From Allocoprococcus comes (GTDB taxonomy: Bacteria; Bacillota; Clostridia; Lachnospirales; Lachnospiraceae), in contig NZ_JAAIMM010000006.1 of assembly GCF_013300725.1 (NCBI RefSeq), positions 1-64,000 of the forward strand: a stretch of 64,000 nt of DNA, written 5' to 3'. Below are positions 15,410-22,570 of this stretch, one piece after another (position 1 is the first letter of the stretch; every line of letters starts with the position of its first letter). The position numbers and the translations under genes were made by a program. The notes under the pieces are model-generated. The model worked only from the letters and a program-made list of their open reading frames with translations. It had not been told where the DNA came from and searched no databases.

Positions 15410-16345
15410 CTAAAACTCCAATCGAATCTGTCCGTCAATCCAGCTTTTCTGTATTGCCTCACGAATAATATCACCTGGCATATATCCACCAATTAAAAAC
15501 GGGGAATCAGGATTATGCTTTCTCATATTTTCTTTGACCAAAACCGGATTTACATTCGCATAACAGTATTTACACAAATGTCCGCAAGTATCATAGGCAC
15601 CTATATCTGTCCCCAATAGACATGCACATTCCCCATTTCTCTGATTTTTCTTTCTCTTTGGAACTTCCAGCCTGCTATGAAGAGCTGTCTCAAATGTATG
15701 AACAGTCATACATCCGGAGCAATCTGCACCATATTTGGCAAGCTCTTCTCCTTCCGCACAAGGCTTCAAAACCATTCCGTACTTTGACGCTATGTTGACA
15801 AATGCTTTTCCTATCATAGCCCTGTCTTCTGCCCGCACTGATTTTGCTTCTGGAAAATTGCGTTCCACCTTTTTATAAATATCTATAAAGCTGATTACAC
15901 ATGTCTTTGTGTATCCGCTTAATGTAGCTGCTATTTTTTCAAATTCAGAGATATGCCATTCCACCGAATGTTCCACGTCTACGAAAATCGGATCATATCT
16001 CCATCCCACACTGTCTATACCTACAACATCCGACAATGCTTTAAAACCTTCCATCACAGTTTCTTTATCCGGAACGTTTGGCTCAATATCTCTTCCGTAA
16101 GGTGTAATTGTTACAAACCAGTATTGACCATACGGTTTTAACTCATCAAGAAACGGCAGCATTGGAAGAGGGTTTTTCGTGCAGAATGCGATCAGATCCA
16201 CAACTTCCGGTGAAAGGCTGTATTTCGTCACCTGTTTTGGATTATAGGGATTCCTCACGCATACATATCCTTCTTTTATCCGATTCAAAAACCATTTTGA
16301 ATAAAATGCAGGTATATCTGTTCTCATTCCTGTTTGTATTATCAT
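15410..16345 (-). CDS. DUF1848 protein, possible iron-sulfur enzyme
   Basis: 311 residues, with GAGGGTG upstream of the ATG. It starts IIQTGMRTDIPAFYSKWFLN and matches the DUF1848 family (TIM-barrel-like, often described as radical-SAM-like). Cysteines cluster in the second half (CSGCMTVHTFE, then CACLLGTDIGAYDTCGHLC and CKYCYANVNP), suggesting an Fe-S site at the C-terminal side. The reaction is unknown. It is the last gene of the leftward set ACGX peptide, radical SAM, PNPOx-ferredoxin, macrodomain, SirTM, DUF1848. It follows SirTM by 58 bp with no terminator between them, so co-transcription is likely. Confidence 0.8.
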   Translation of the reverse strand: MIIQTGMRTDIPAFYSKWFLNRIKEGYVCVRNPYNPKQVTKYSLSPEVVDLIAFCTKNPLPMLPFLDELKPYGQYWFVTITPYGRDIEPNVPDKETVMEGFKALSDVVGIDSVGWRYDPIFVDVEHSVEWHISEFEKIAATLSGYTKTCVISFIDIYKKVERNFPEAKSVRAEDRAMIGKAFVNIASKYGMVLKPCAEGEELAKYGADCSGCMTVHTFETALHSRLEVPKRKKNQRNGECACLLGTDIGAYDTCGHLCKYCYANVNPVLVKENMRKHNPDSPFLIGGYMPGDIIREAIQKSWIDGQIRLEF

Positions 16346-16403
16346 TTTATCACACCCTCTTTGTCACTATTCGCTCCATTCACAGCCGTTCTTTATCACA
16401 AGT

Positions 16404-17318
16404 CTACAGTTCTTTCAGGACTTCTCCGATATCTTCATTCACGCAGACAGATTTTTTCCTTATTTCTTCCGGTGCATAGGCTTCACCTTGATTCAGACAC
16501 ACATAAAATGCTTGTGGAAATGTGTTTGTCATCTGCCAGAACGGATATTTTATAATCCCGGGAGTATTATATCCTACACCAAGTTCAAGGAACACTATTT
16601 TCTGCTTTTTATGATCCTGTATAAATTGCTCGTACCGTTCTGCTGCCTGGTGCCATCCCTCATCTTCAACAAATGTCTGATCCGATCTTAAGTTCATACT
16701 CATTGGCTTACCACAGTGCGGACAATATGGAATCAGACTCGTCGGAATCGTAAGCTTTATTTCTCCGTCTTCCGGTTTTTGCATTTCCCCGTCTTTTATC
16801 TGAAATCCCTGACTCAGCACCATTTTCTTTATGATTTCTTCATTGTCATAGGTTTCCTTATGGCAAGGCTCACTACATTGAAACAGACCATAATCTCCCT
16901 GTGTATAAAAGATTCTGTTTTTATCAAAGCCGGCTTTTTGGAAGCAATGATCCACATTTGTCGTCAGTACAAAATAATCCTTCTCTTTCACCAGATCATA
17001 CAAGTTCTGATATACCGGTTTTGGCGCATACATATATCGATTAATATAGATATATCTGCACCAGTATCCCCAGTGTTTTTCCAATGTTTTGTATGGATAG
17101 AAGCCTCCTGCATACATATCGGAAAATCCATATTTCTTTCTGAAATCCGAAAAATATTTTTCAAATCTTTCACCGTTATACACAAAACCGGCTGATGTGG
17201 AAAATCCCGCACCAGCTCCGATTATAATAGCATCTGCTTCTTGAATCTTTTCTTTTATCTGTAACATCTTATCCGAGTAACTGTTTGTAGAGTCGTTCAT
17301 CTTCCTCTTTAAAAACAT
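16404..17318 (-). CDS. Class M sirtuin (SirTM), probable protein ADP-ribosyltransferase
   Basis: 304 residues. The ATG at 17318 has AAAGG 9 nt upstream and overlaps the macrodomain gene by 50 bp. The Rossmann NAD site is GAGAGFSTSAG (34-44) and the Asn-Asp motif is TTNVDHCFQKAG (119-130). At the usual catalytic His the protein has Gln (Q140 in FYTQGDYG). Zinc cysteines are C148, C152, C199 and C202. A Gln there, plus the adjoining macrodomain gene, is the known signature of SirTM, which ADP-ribosylates the lipoylated carrier GcvH-L in streptococci and staphylococci. Here no GcvH-L or LplA2 gene is nearby. The neighbours belong to a RiPP system, so the acceptor may differ. Confidence 0.85.
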   Translation of the reverse strand: MFLKRKMNDSTNSYSDKMLQIKEKIQEADAIIIGAGAGFSTSAGFVYNGERFEKYFSDFRKKYGFSDMYAGGFYPYKTLEKHWGYWCRYIYINRYMYAPKPVYQNLYDLVKEKDYFVLTTNVDHCFQKAGFDKNRIFYTQGDYGLFQCSEPCHKETYDNEEIIKKMVLSQGFQIKDGEMQKPEDGEIKLTIPTSLIPYCPHCGKPMSMNLRSDQTFVEDEGWHQAAERYEQFIQDHKKQKIVFLELGVGYNTPGIIKYPFWQMTNTFPQAFYVCLNQGEAYAPEEIRKKSVCVNEDIGEVLKEL

Positions 17319-18042
17319 TAAATATCACCTTTATCTTTGATTTTGTCTTTTCTTTATATTGCTTTACTGTCTGTACTGCAAGTTCAGCAGCTCTTTTATT
17401 TGGAAACATGAATACACCAGTTGAAATACAACAAAAAGCAATACTCTTTACCTCATTCTCATCTGCTATCCTAAGACACGATTCATAGCAGGATATCAGT
17501 AAACGTTCATGTCCCTTTGTCAGCCTTCCCTGTACGATCGGACCAACTGTATGAATCACATGATCACAGGGCAAATTAAACGCCGGGGTGATCTTTGCAT
17601 GCCCTGTCGGTTCTTCATGTCTCTGTTTTATCATCATATCATTGCAATAATTTCGCAGCTGAATTCCTGCATAGGTATGAATGCAATTATCAATACAGTT
17701 ATGACAAGGCTGATAGCAGCCTGTCATACCACTGTTGGCTGCATTTACGATTGCTCCCACCTTAAGTCTTGTAATATCGCCCTTCCAGATAGAAAGATCA
17801 GGTTGTACCTCCCTGATATCTTCCAATGTGACAATCCCTTTCTTCTCATTTTCTTCTGAAAGGTACGCATCCTGAATCTGCAAAAATGCGTGGTCCATTT
17901 TTCTCGGCATTCTTATATTCATAAGTGACCGAAGCAGCATTTTCTGCTCGCCTGCATCTGAAGGGATCTGCATATTCTCATATTCTGGTCGCTCTTTCAA
18001 CAATCCTTCAATTAAATATTTTCTTCTGTCATCCTGATTCAT
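17269..18042 (-). CDS. Zinc-type macrodomain protein ADP-ribose hydrolase
   Basis: 257 residues; its ATG overlaps the end of the PNPOx-ferredoxin gene by 4 bp. The first 85 residues are the helical extension typical of the SirTM-linked macrodomains. The macrodomain follows: IWKGDITRLKVGAIVNAANS, the zinc-binding text CYQPCHNCIDNCIH (109-122), HVIHTVGPIV and ISTGVFMFP. This class removes ADP-ribose from proteins and counters SirTM. The writer gene begins inside its 3' end, so the two are translated together. Its function is well supported by family; the substrate in this operon is not. Confidence 0.9.
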   Translation of the reverse strand: MNQDDRRKYLIEGLLKERPEYENMQIPSDAGEQKMLLRSLMNIRMPRKMDHAFLQIQDAYLSEENEKKGIVTLEDIREVQPDLSIWKGDITRLKVGAIVNAANSGMTGCYQPCHNCIDNCIHTYAGIQLRNYCNDMMIKQRHEEPTGHAKITPAFNLPCDHVIHTVGPIVQGRLTKGHERLLISCYESCLRIADENEVKSIAFCCISTGVFMFPNKRAAELAVQTVKQYKEKTKSKIKVIFNVFKEEDERLYKQLLG

Positions 18043-18650
18043 TTCCTGATCACCGCTTTCACCGGACAGTGTTCATAACAGTTTCCACAGTGCAGACAGT
18101 GATTCTGTCGGATGACAAAAGATGTTCCCTTCTCAATACATTTCTGTGGACAATGTTTCATACATGTCCCGCAGCCGATACAGGATTCTGTTATGTAATA
18201 TCCCTTTTCTTTTACACTTACATTTCCAAGAATATATGTCTCCCGGAAAATCGGATTCACTCCAAGGTTAAAATATTCCACTTCCGCCTTATCAATGCAG
18301 AAAATAATACCGATTTCTCTTGTATACCCCGGATATACATTTGCAAGATATGGCTGTTCTTCAAAAATGATATCCATCCATTTTTTCTGTTCATTCTCTG
18401 CCACTGCGTAAGCCTTTCCTGACAAACGAATCATTTCTTTGTATTTTGTATAAGCAAGAACCTGAACCCTGCCATCTTCCATTAATTCTTTACAAAAATT
18501 TTTACCTCTGGCGGTGAAAAAATAGAGTGCATCCGGCTCATAATGAATCGCACTGATATTCCGTATCTGTGGTGCTCCTTCACTGTCCACCGTTGCGAAT
18601 GCAAGCACTCCCACCAGCTGCATCTTCTTTAAACATGTTTGTAAATCCAT
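18039..18650 (-). CDS. Pyridoxamine-5'-phosphate oxidase-like domain fused to 2[4Fe-4S] ferredoxin
   Basis: 203 residues from ATG 18650, with GGAG 7 nt upstream and overlapping the radical SAM stop. Residues 1-135 form a split-barrel flavin-binding domain (LQTCLKKMQLVGVLAFATVD, then YEPDALYFFTARGKNF). The C-terminal 60 residues carry two 4Fe-4S motifs, CIGCGTCMKHCP and CLHCGNCYEHCP. Such fusions move electrons between flavin and iron-sulfur clusters. Lying directly behind a radical SAM gene, it could supply the electron that cleaves SAM or re-reduce auxiliary clusters. That role is inferred. Confidence 0.85.
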   Translation of the reverse strand: MDLQTCLKKMQLVGVLAFATVDSEGAPQIRNISAIHYEPDALYFFTARGKNFCKELMEDGRVQVLAYTKYKEMIRLSGKAYAVAENEQKKWMDIIFEEQPYLANVYPGYTREIGIIFCIDKAEVEYFNLGVNPIFRETYILGNVSVKEKGYYITESCIGCGTCMKHCPQKCIEKGTSFVIRQNHCLHCGNCYEHCPVKAVIRK

Positions 18651-18651
18651 T

Positions 18652-19716
18652 CTATTGCTCCTCCAATAATTCCCCGGTAATCTCATTTCTTGACTTCCAG
18701 CACTGCGGATCTGCCCCATAAAAGTTACCGCTTGTTCCATTGGCAACTGCCGGACATCCACGGCACCATGCCTTAAGTTCACACTTACTGCATTTTACAA
18801 ATTTATCGTAATCTCTGTATTTTTCCATCTGACAGATCCAGACGTCTGCCAGTCGGTCTTCAAAAATATTGGCCACTTTACTGTCTGTCACCCTTCTGCA
18901 TGCCATAATATCTCCGTTGGAAGATATGGTAATATGACAATTTCCACAGTTACAGCCGCCATAGATCATTCCTGCCTCTGTACTCTCAGGAAGCTTAAAC
19001 TCTCCTGTTTCATATTCATACAGCGTCCACAAATGATCCTTTTTATTAAAATAGGTCTCACATCCTGTCTTTTCATATGCCTTATACTTTGCATCACAAA
19101 CTTCCAGAAGTTTTCTGTATTCTTCCGGTGTCATGCTTGTATCAACTTCACCACCTGTAGGCACATAGCGCGAAAATGCAAAAACCTTTACTTTCGCTTT
19201 TACAACTTCATCAATAATATCCGGTATCTCTTCCATATTTGTTTTGGATACCGTGCTCATAATTACACTTTTTATTCCTGCTCTGTTCAGACATCCGATC
19301 TTCTCAATCGTCAGATCAAAGCTTCCCGGCTTTCTGAACCAGTCATGTGTTTCTCGCATTCCATCAAGGGACATCTGATACTTCTCACAACCACAAACCT
19401 TTAACATTCTGCAAATTTCGTCGTTCAAATGAAATGGATTCCCCATTAAGGTAAAAGGTATCTTTTTCGATTTCAGTAATATCATTAATTTCCAAAAATC
19501 CGGATGAAGGATAGGATCTCCGCCAGTAATATAGAAATATGGTACTCTGCCATATACTTTGCAGAAATCCTCACAGTTTTCCACTACCTCTGTCATCTGC
19601 TTCCAGGTCATGGACTTTAATTCCTTACAGCCTTCGCCTGAGAAAATATAACAATGCTTACACCGCTGATCACATTCATCTGTAATATGCCACTGAAAAG
19701 AAAAATACTGACTCAT
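18652..19716 (-). CDS. Radical SAM/SPASM peptide maturase, ACGX system
   Basis: 354 residues from ATG 19716, with GGAAGGAG 9 nt upstream. The radical SAM cluster motif CDQRCKHC supplies C15, C19 and C22. YITGGDP is the GGE-like SAM motif. The C-terminal SPASM region has CNCGNC, a Cys in DIMACRRV and CSKCELKAWCRGCPA, then CW, for two auxiliary 4Fe-4S clusters. Enzymes of this type modify ribosomal peptides through thioether or C-C bonds. Its gene starts 28 bp after the repeat peptide gene, the arrangement of the ACGX-repeat peptide family. The exact modification is unknown. Confidence 0.9.
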   Translation of the reverse strand: MSQYFSFQWHITDECDQRCKHCYIFSGEGCKELKSMTWKQMTEVVENCEDFCKVYGRVPYFYITGGDPILHPDFWKLMILLKSKKIPFTLMGNPFHLNDEICRMLKVCGCEKYQMSLDGMRETHDWFRKPGSFDLTIEKIGCLNRAGIKSVIMSTVSKTNMEEIPDIIDEVVKAKVKVFAFSRYVPTGGEVDTSMTPEEYRKLLEVCDAKYKAYEKTGCETYFNKKDHLWTLYEYETGEFKLPESTEAGMIYGGCNCGNCHITISSNGDIMACRRVTDSKVANIFEDRLADVWICQMEKYRDYDKFVKCSKCELKAWCRGCPAVANGTSGNFYGADPQCWKSRNEITGELLEEQ

Positions 19717-19743
19717 CCTATCCAACTCCTTCCTTAAATCATT

Positions 19744-19989
19744 CTACTTGTCAGATGCTCCACATGCTGTTCCGCATGCTGTCGGTTTCTCTGCTGGTTT
19801 GTCTGCTGCTCCACACGCTGTTCCGCATGCTGCCGGTTTCTCTTCCGGTTTGTCTGCTGCTCCACATGCTGTTCCGCATGCTGCCGGTTTCTCCTCTGGT
19901 TTACCTGCTGCTCCACACGCTGTTCCGCATGCTGCACTGGTTTCTGTTTCTGCTTTCTTTTTCCATCCGAAAAGATTTGATAATGCCAT
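19744..19989 (-). CDS. ACGX-repeat RiPP precursor peptide
   Basis: 81 residues, AGGAGG 7 nt before the ATG. A short leader (ALSNLFGWKKKAETETSA) is followed by four units of 17 residues, each ACGTACGA plus a charged Pro spacer such as AGKPEEKPA or ADKPEEKPA, ending in SDK. The eight Cys all stand in A-C-G-T/A contexts, the hallmark of ACGX-repeat peptides paired with a SPASM radical SAM enzyme. The repeats are also near-identical at DNA level (51 bp). It is probably modified at Cys or the following residues; cleavage site and activity are unknown. Confidence 0.9.
   Translation of the reverse strand: MALSNLFGWKKKAETETSAACGTACGAAGKPEEKPAACGTACGAADKPEEKPAACGTACGAADKPAEKPTACGTACGASDK
19748..19945 (-). 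repeat. Four tandem 51-bp repeats inside the precursor gene
   Basis: The DNA of the four ACGTACGA units repeats with a 51-bp period and few differences, so unit number can change by slippage or recombination. The pattern makes long artificial frames on the opposite strand and in other frames, which are not genes. Confidence 0.9.
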
Positions 19990-20035
19990 TTTGTTACCTC
20001 CTGATATTTTTGTTTGTTGTTATCTTTGTTGCAAG

Positions 20036-20119
20036 ATTATAATATCAAGAGTTCTTAACTGACAAAAGTACGCACTTTTTTATTACATAGGCATAAAAAG
20101 GTGACCCTGGTTACTTTTT
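20036..20119. promoter_or_regulatory. Promoter of the ACGX operon with two candidate HxlR operators
   Basis: On the minus strand TTGTCA (20060-20065) and TATAAT (20036-20041) are separated by 18 bp and read into the peptide gene. A palindrome AAAAGT-ACGC-ACTTTT (20064-20079) overlaps the -35. A second, AAAAAGGTGACC with its near-complement GGTTACTTTTTT (about 20095-20120), lies beside it. HxlR dimers bind AGTA/TACT-like dyads, so both may be sites for the divergent regulator. Confidence 0.6.
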
Positions 20120-20128
20120 TATAACCTA

Positions 20129-20157
20129 TTGCTTCTTTTGGTCTGTTACATTAAAAT
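20129..20157 (+). promoter_or_regulatory. Promoter of the hxlR-type gene
   Basis: TTGCTT (20129-20134) and TAAAAT (20152-20157) with a 17-bp spacer, 44 bp before the ATG at 20202. The second palindrome near 20095-20120 lies just upstream. Confidence 0.5.
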
Positions 20158-20201
20158 TAAATATAACAATAAAAAAGGATGTTATACAAGGAGGCGATCA
20201 T

Positions 20202-20522
20202 ATGTTAACAAAAGAAGAATTGCCGGAATGTCCGGTTGCAACCACAGTTTCGCTCATCGGCAGTAAATGGAAACTACTGATTATCCGAAATCTGTTAGAC
20301 CGCCCTTGGCGATTCAATGAATTAAAGAAAAATCTTGAGGGAATCAGTCAGAAAGTTCTCACCGATAGTTTGCGCTCCATGGAAAATGATGGTCTCATAG
20401 TTCGCACAGTTTACCCGGAGGTTCCACCAAGAGTTGAGTACAGCCTCAGCGAACTTGGACTTACTCTGAAACCTATTCTCGACTCAATGGTCGAATGGGG
20501 TAACGCCTATAAAAAAATGTAG
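20202..20522 (+). CDS. HxlR-family regulator of the ACGX operon
   Basis: 106 residues, AAGGAGG before the ATG. The winged helix begins PVATTVSLIGSKWKLLIIRN and continues FNELKKNLEGISQKVLTDSL. PPRVEYSLSELG is the family wing motif. A single Cys near the N-terminus (ELPECPVA, residue 10) sits where YodB/HypR-type members sense thiol-reactive compounds, so a redox or electrophile signal is plausible. It is divergent from the ACGX peptide gene across a 212-bp region with two dyads, making it the likely local regulator. Confidence 0.85.
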   Translation: MLTKEELPECPVATTVSLIGSKWKLLIIRNLLDRPWRFNELKKNLEGISQKVLTDSLRSMENDGLIVRTVYPEVPPRVEYSLSELGLTLKPILDSMVEWGNAYKKM

Positions 20523-20545
20523 GGGAATTTTTAATGGGTCGAATT

Positions 20546-20588
20546 AAAAAGAGCTGAAGAGGTCATCTGACCTTTTCGGCTCTTTTTT
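20546..20588 (+). terminator. Terminator of the hxlR-type gene
   Basis: AAAGAGC and AGGTC pair with GACCT and GCTCTTT in an interrupted stem, followed by TTTTT. It lies about 25 nt after the stop. Confidence 0.75.
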
Positions 20589-20656
20589 GAATTCATTTAT
20601 AAAGTCTACTGATTGACGAATCCTCTATTGGCTTTATGTAATCCCATGCACCGTCC

Positions 20657-20776
20657 TTACTCACAAGAGCCGAAATTGCAAATCTGGATTGCCGATCCAT
20701 TCTCCATAACCGAAAACCCATATTTTGTGTAAAATGGCACATTATTTTTATCTTCAGGCATTCCTTCAATATGCAT
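20657..20776 (-). pseudogene. GNAT acetyltransferase, C-terminal fragment
   Basis: About 39 codons ending at 20657, reading EGMPEDKNNVPFYTKYGF, then SVMENGSAIQICNF. This is the last strand-helix unit of a GNAT protein; the acetyl-CoA site is gone. Its open frame extends a few codons further into the end of the truncated HxlR gene. That overlap marks a deletion joining two unrelated genes. Confidence 0.6.
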
Positions 20777-21002
20777 AAAATTTTCTGTCAATAATTCCAT
20801 CTTCTATCAAGTCTTTCAATGTCGCAGCCAATACAGCATCCGTGATATTGTACATTTCTTTGCGAAGTTCGCTATATCGCAATTTTTCATTAGCAGATAG
20901 CACACATATAATGCGCGACTTCCATTTGCCGCCAAATATTGCCAGTCCATATTCAAGAGGACACCGTATATCATCCTCTAATTTTTTCTTGTATCTCACC
21001 AT
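20766..21002 (-). pseudogene. HxlR-family regulator, truncated
   Basis: 78 residues against the family's ~105-110. The winged-helix core is present (CPLEYGLAIFGGKWKSRIIC, then SELRKEMYNITDAVLAATL). It stops after DGIIDRKFYAY, exactly where the PPRVEYSLTELG wing should begin. The sequence then continues as a GNAT fragment in another frame. The Cys in the IRCPL motif is retained. A shortened protein may still be made, but lacking wing and dimer helix it is probably inactive. Confidence 0.7.
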
Positions 21003-21050
21003 ATAAAAATTATTCCCTTCTGAGCCTGCACACTTACTTTATTAGTAAAC

Positions 21051-22013
21051 TTATTTCCCCAATTTCACCCCTTCCATCCCATCTACTATCTGCTTTTTAT
21101 TTTTCTCATGCAAATACACTGGATTCAGTCTGCTTTTCTGATATTTAAAGTATGTTCCTTCCGTCAACTGAATTAACAAATGCGTAAAATATCTTTCCCA
21201 GCTAAAATATTCTCTGCTATCTATATAATTTTCCGGTTCCTCTAAAATCTTTTCAATCTCTTTTGACGCAATCAAACCTGATTTTAGAATAATCCATTCA
21301 AATGATTCTGGTAAATATAATTTCACATTTACATTCTCCTGTGCCAGTCCATAAAGTTTCTCCATTTCAGCCCCTATTGCAGCTCCGTCCGCAATCACAC
21401 AGACTTCACCCTGCTTCTCCTTTAAAACAGAATACAACTTTGTTTTTCCACCGGCACTTTCACATTCCATATCATTTTCATCTGCTACAAACTTGAAAAA
21501 TTCATATCCCGAATTGGAATCCTCAACAACTATTTTCTCCGGTTGTACCGAGAGCCTGTCCATTCCGGAATAAATTCTGTACATCTGCTGATAAACACGG
21601 CGTGTATTCTGATATTTCCCAGATGAGTAAAGACCGTAAATTTCTTCAACACTGTATGGAAGATTATATAAATTTTCTCTTGTAATAATCACGAAATAAT
21701 TATCCGATTTCTGAATCGCTGATGCAAATTCTTCCGAACGTATAAATGCATTTTCTTCATCTATAAAAACAATATTTCCCGAAATATTCTGCAAAATCAG
21801 TTTCCAGTCTATTCCCTCAAGCACCCTGCATGGAACATCACAGATCACATCGATCCCACTCGAATTACCCATGTTCGCAAATTGCCGGATCATATTAATC
21901 AGAGTTGTCTTTCCCGTCGCACTATCTCCTTTTATGATCGTGATATTCCTTTTAATTTCAAATTCATAATGCAGTTTATTATTTTTTACAATTACCCGGT
22001 GTCTACCCTTCAT
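21051..22013 (-). CDS. P-loop NTPase with possible TOPRIM-like second half
   Basis: 320 residues. Walker A is GDSATGKTTL (29-38), and a Walker B-like strand is NIVFIDEEN (80-88). No ABC signature was found. The middle (IVVEDSNSGYEFFKFV, about 160-175) and later EVCVIADGAAIGAEM carry acidic residues in the order of a TOPRIM fold, as in OLD-type nucleases, but this is tentative. The C-terminal 80 residues are helical (YFSWERYFTHLLIQL). It starts 10 bp after the DUF4869 gene, so the two act as a unit. Similar proteins are often misnamed translation initiation factor 2. Function unknown. Confidence 0.65.
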   Translation of the reverse strand: MKGRHRVIVKNNKLHYEFEIKRNITIIKGDSATGKTTLINMIRQFANMGNSSGIDVICDVPCRVLEGIDWKLILQNISGNIVFIDEENAFIRSEEFASAIQKSDNYFVIITRENLYNLPYSVEEIYGLYSSGKYQNTRRVYQQMYRIYSGMDRLSVQPEKIVVEDSNSGYEFFKFVADENDMECESAGGKTKLYSVLKEKQGEVCVIADGAAIGAEMEKLYGLAQENVNVKLYLPESFEWIILKSGLIASKEIEKILEEPENYIDSREYFSWERYFTHLLIQLTEGTYFKYQKSRLNPVYLHEKNKKQIVDGMEGVKLGK

Positions 22014-22023
22014 TCATTATCAC

Positions 22024-22464
22024 CTATACATACTCTCCGGCAATCTCCACAAATTCTTTCATATTATGGACGGTCTGCCCTGTATTCAAAATTTTCGCTT
22101 CAAATGCATCTTTCCCAAAATTCATGATATGACGCAGATTGATCGTCAGTTCTTTTGCTTCTCCAATTTGTAAAATCCATTTTGAACAATTATCACCACA
22201 TGCAGAAGCATTAAACACTCTCTCATTTTCATCAAACGCCATCAGCATCAGCGTCTTTACTCCCCCAGATAATTCCTTTGGTGAAATAGGACCAAGTATC
22301 GGACTCTCAATTAAATGTGTACCAATTACATCTGATTTGTCTACATCTTTTATCATTTTCACTGATAAGGAATTTGTAATCCATTCATCCTCATATGTGT
22401 TATCGAAATATGTCGGAGGATGATAAATTGCTTCCGGCATATCACCTAAATATATATTCAGCAT
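22024..22464 (-). CDS. DUF4869 protein, partner of the P-loop gene
   Basis: 146 residues starting MLNIYLGDMPEAIYHPPTYF, then DKSDVIGTHLIESPILGPIS and SGGVKTLMLMAFDE. This fits the DUF4869 family of Firmicutes. Two Cys in NASACGDNCSKW are notable. The first ~40 residues describe a mixed alpha/beta fold, and later parts (LRHIMNFGKDAF) look substrate-binding. No catalytic residue set is known. It sits just upstream of the P-loop gene and downstream of the lysS terminator, so this two-gene unit has its own transcription. Confidence 0.7.
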   Translation of the reverse strand: MLNIYLGDMPEAIYHPPTYFDNTYEDEWITNSLSVKMIKDVDKSDVIGTHLIESPILGPISPKELSGGVKTLMLMAFDENERVFNASACGDNCSKWILQIGEAKELTINLRHIMNFGKDAFEAKILNTGQTVHNMKEFVEIAGEYV

Positions 22465-22506
22465 TTTACTCCTCCCAGACTGGGCTTCTTATTTGATACT
22501 ATTTGC

Positions 22507-22548
22507 AAAAAAGAGCCACTGCAAATCGTATGCTATGACTCTTTTTTC
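22507..22548 (-). terminator. Terminator of lysS
   Basis: On the minus strand AAAAAAGAGTCA pairs with TGGCTCTTTTTT (one G-T pair or mismatch) around a ~16-nt middle, ending in a T run, 23 nt after the lysS stop. Confidence 0.75.
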
Positions 22549-22570
22549 TATCTCATCTTCTATTTATCTC

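Noticed and set aside
19748-19945. Possible CRISPR-like array
   Set aside because: Repeats are tandem without variable spacers and lie inside a coding frame that makes a typical RiPP precursor. No cas genes are present.
19748-20062. Long frames opposite and beside the ACGX peptide gene
   Set aside because: They arise from the 51-bp repeats; no ribosome sites, and translations are Cys/Leu or Ala/Pro repeats without family resemblance.
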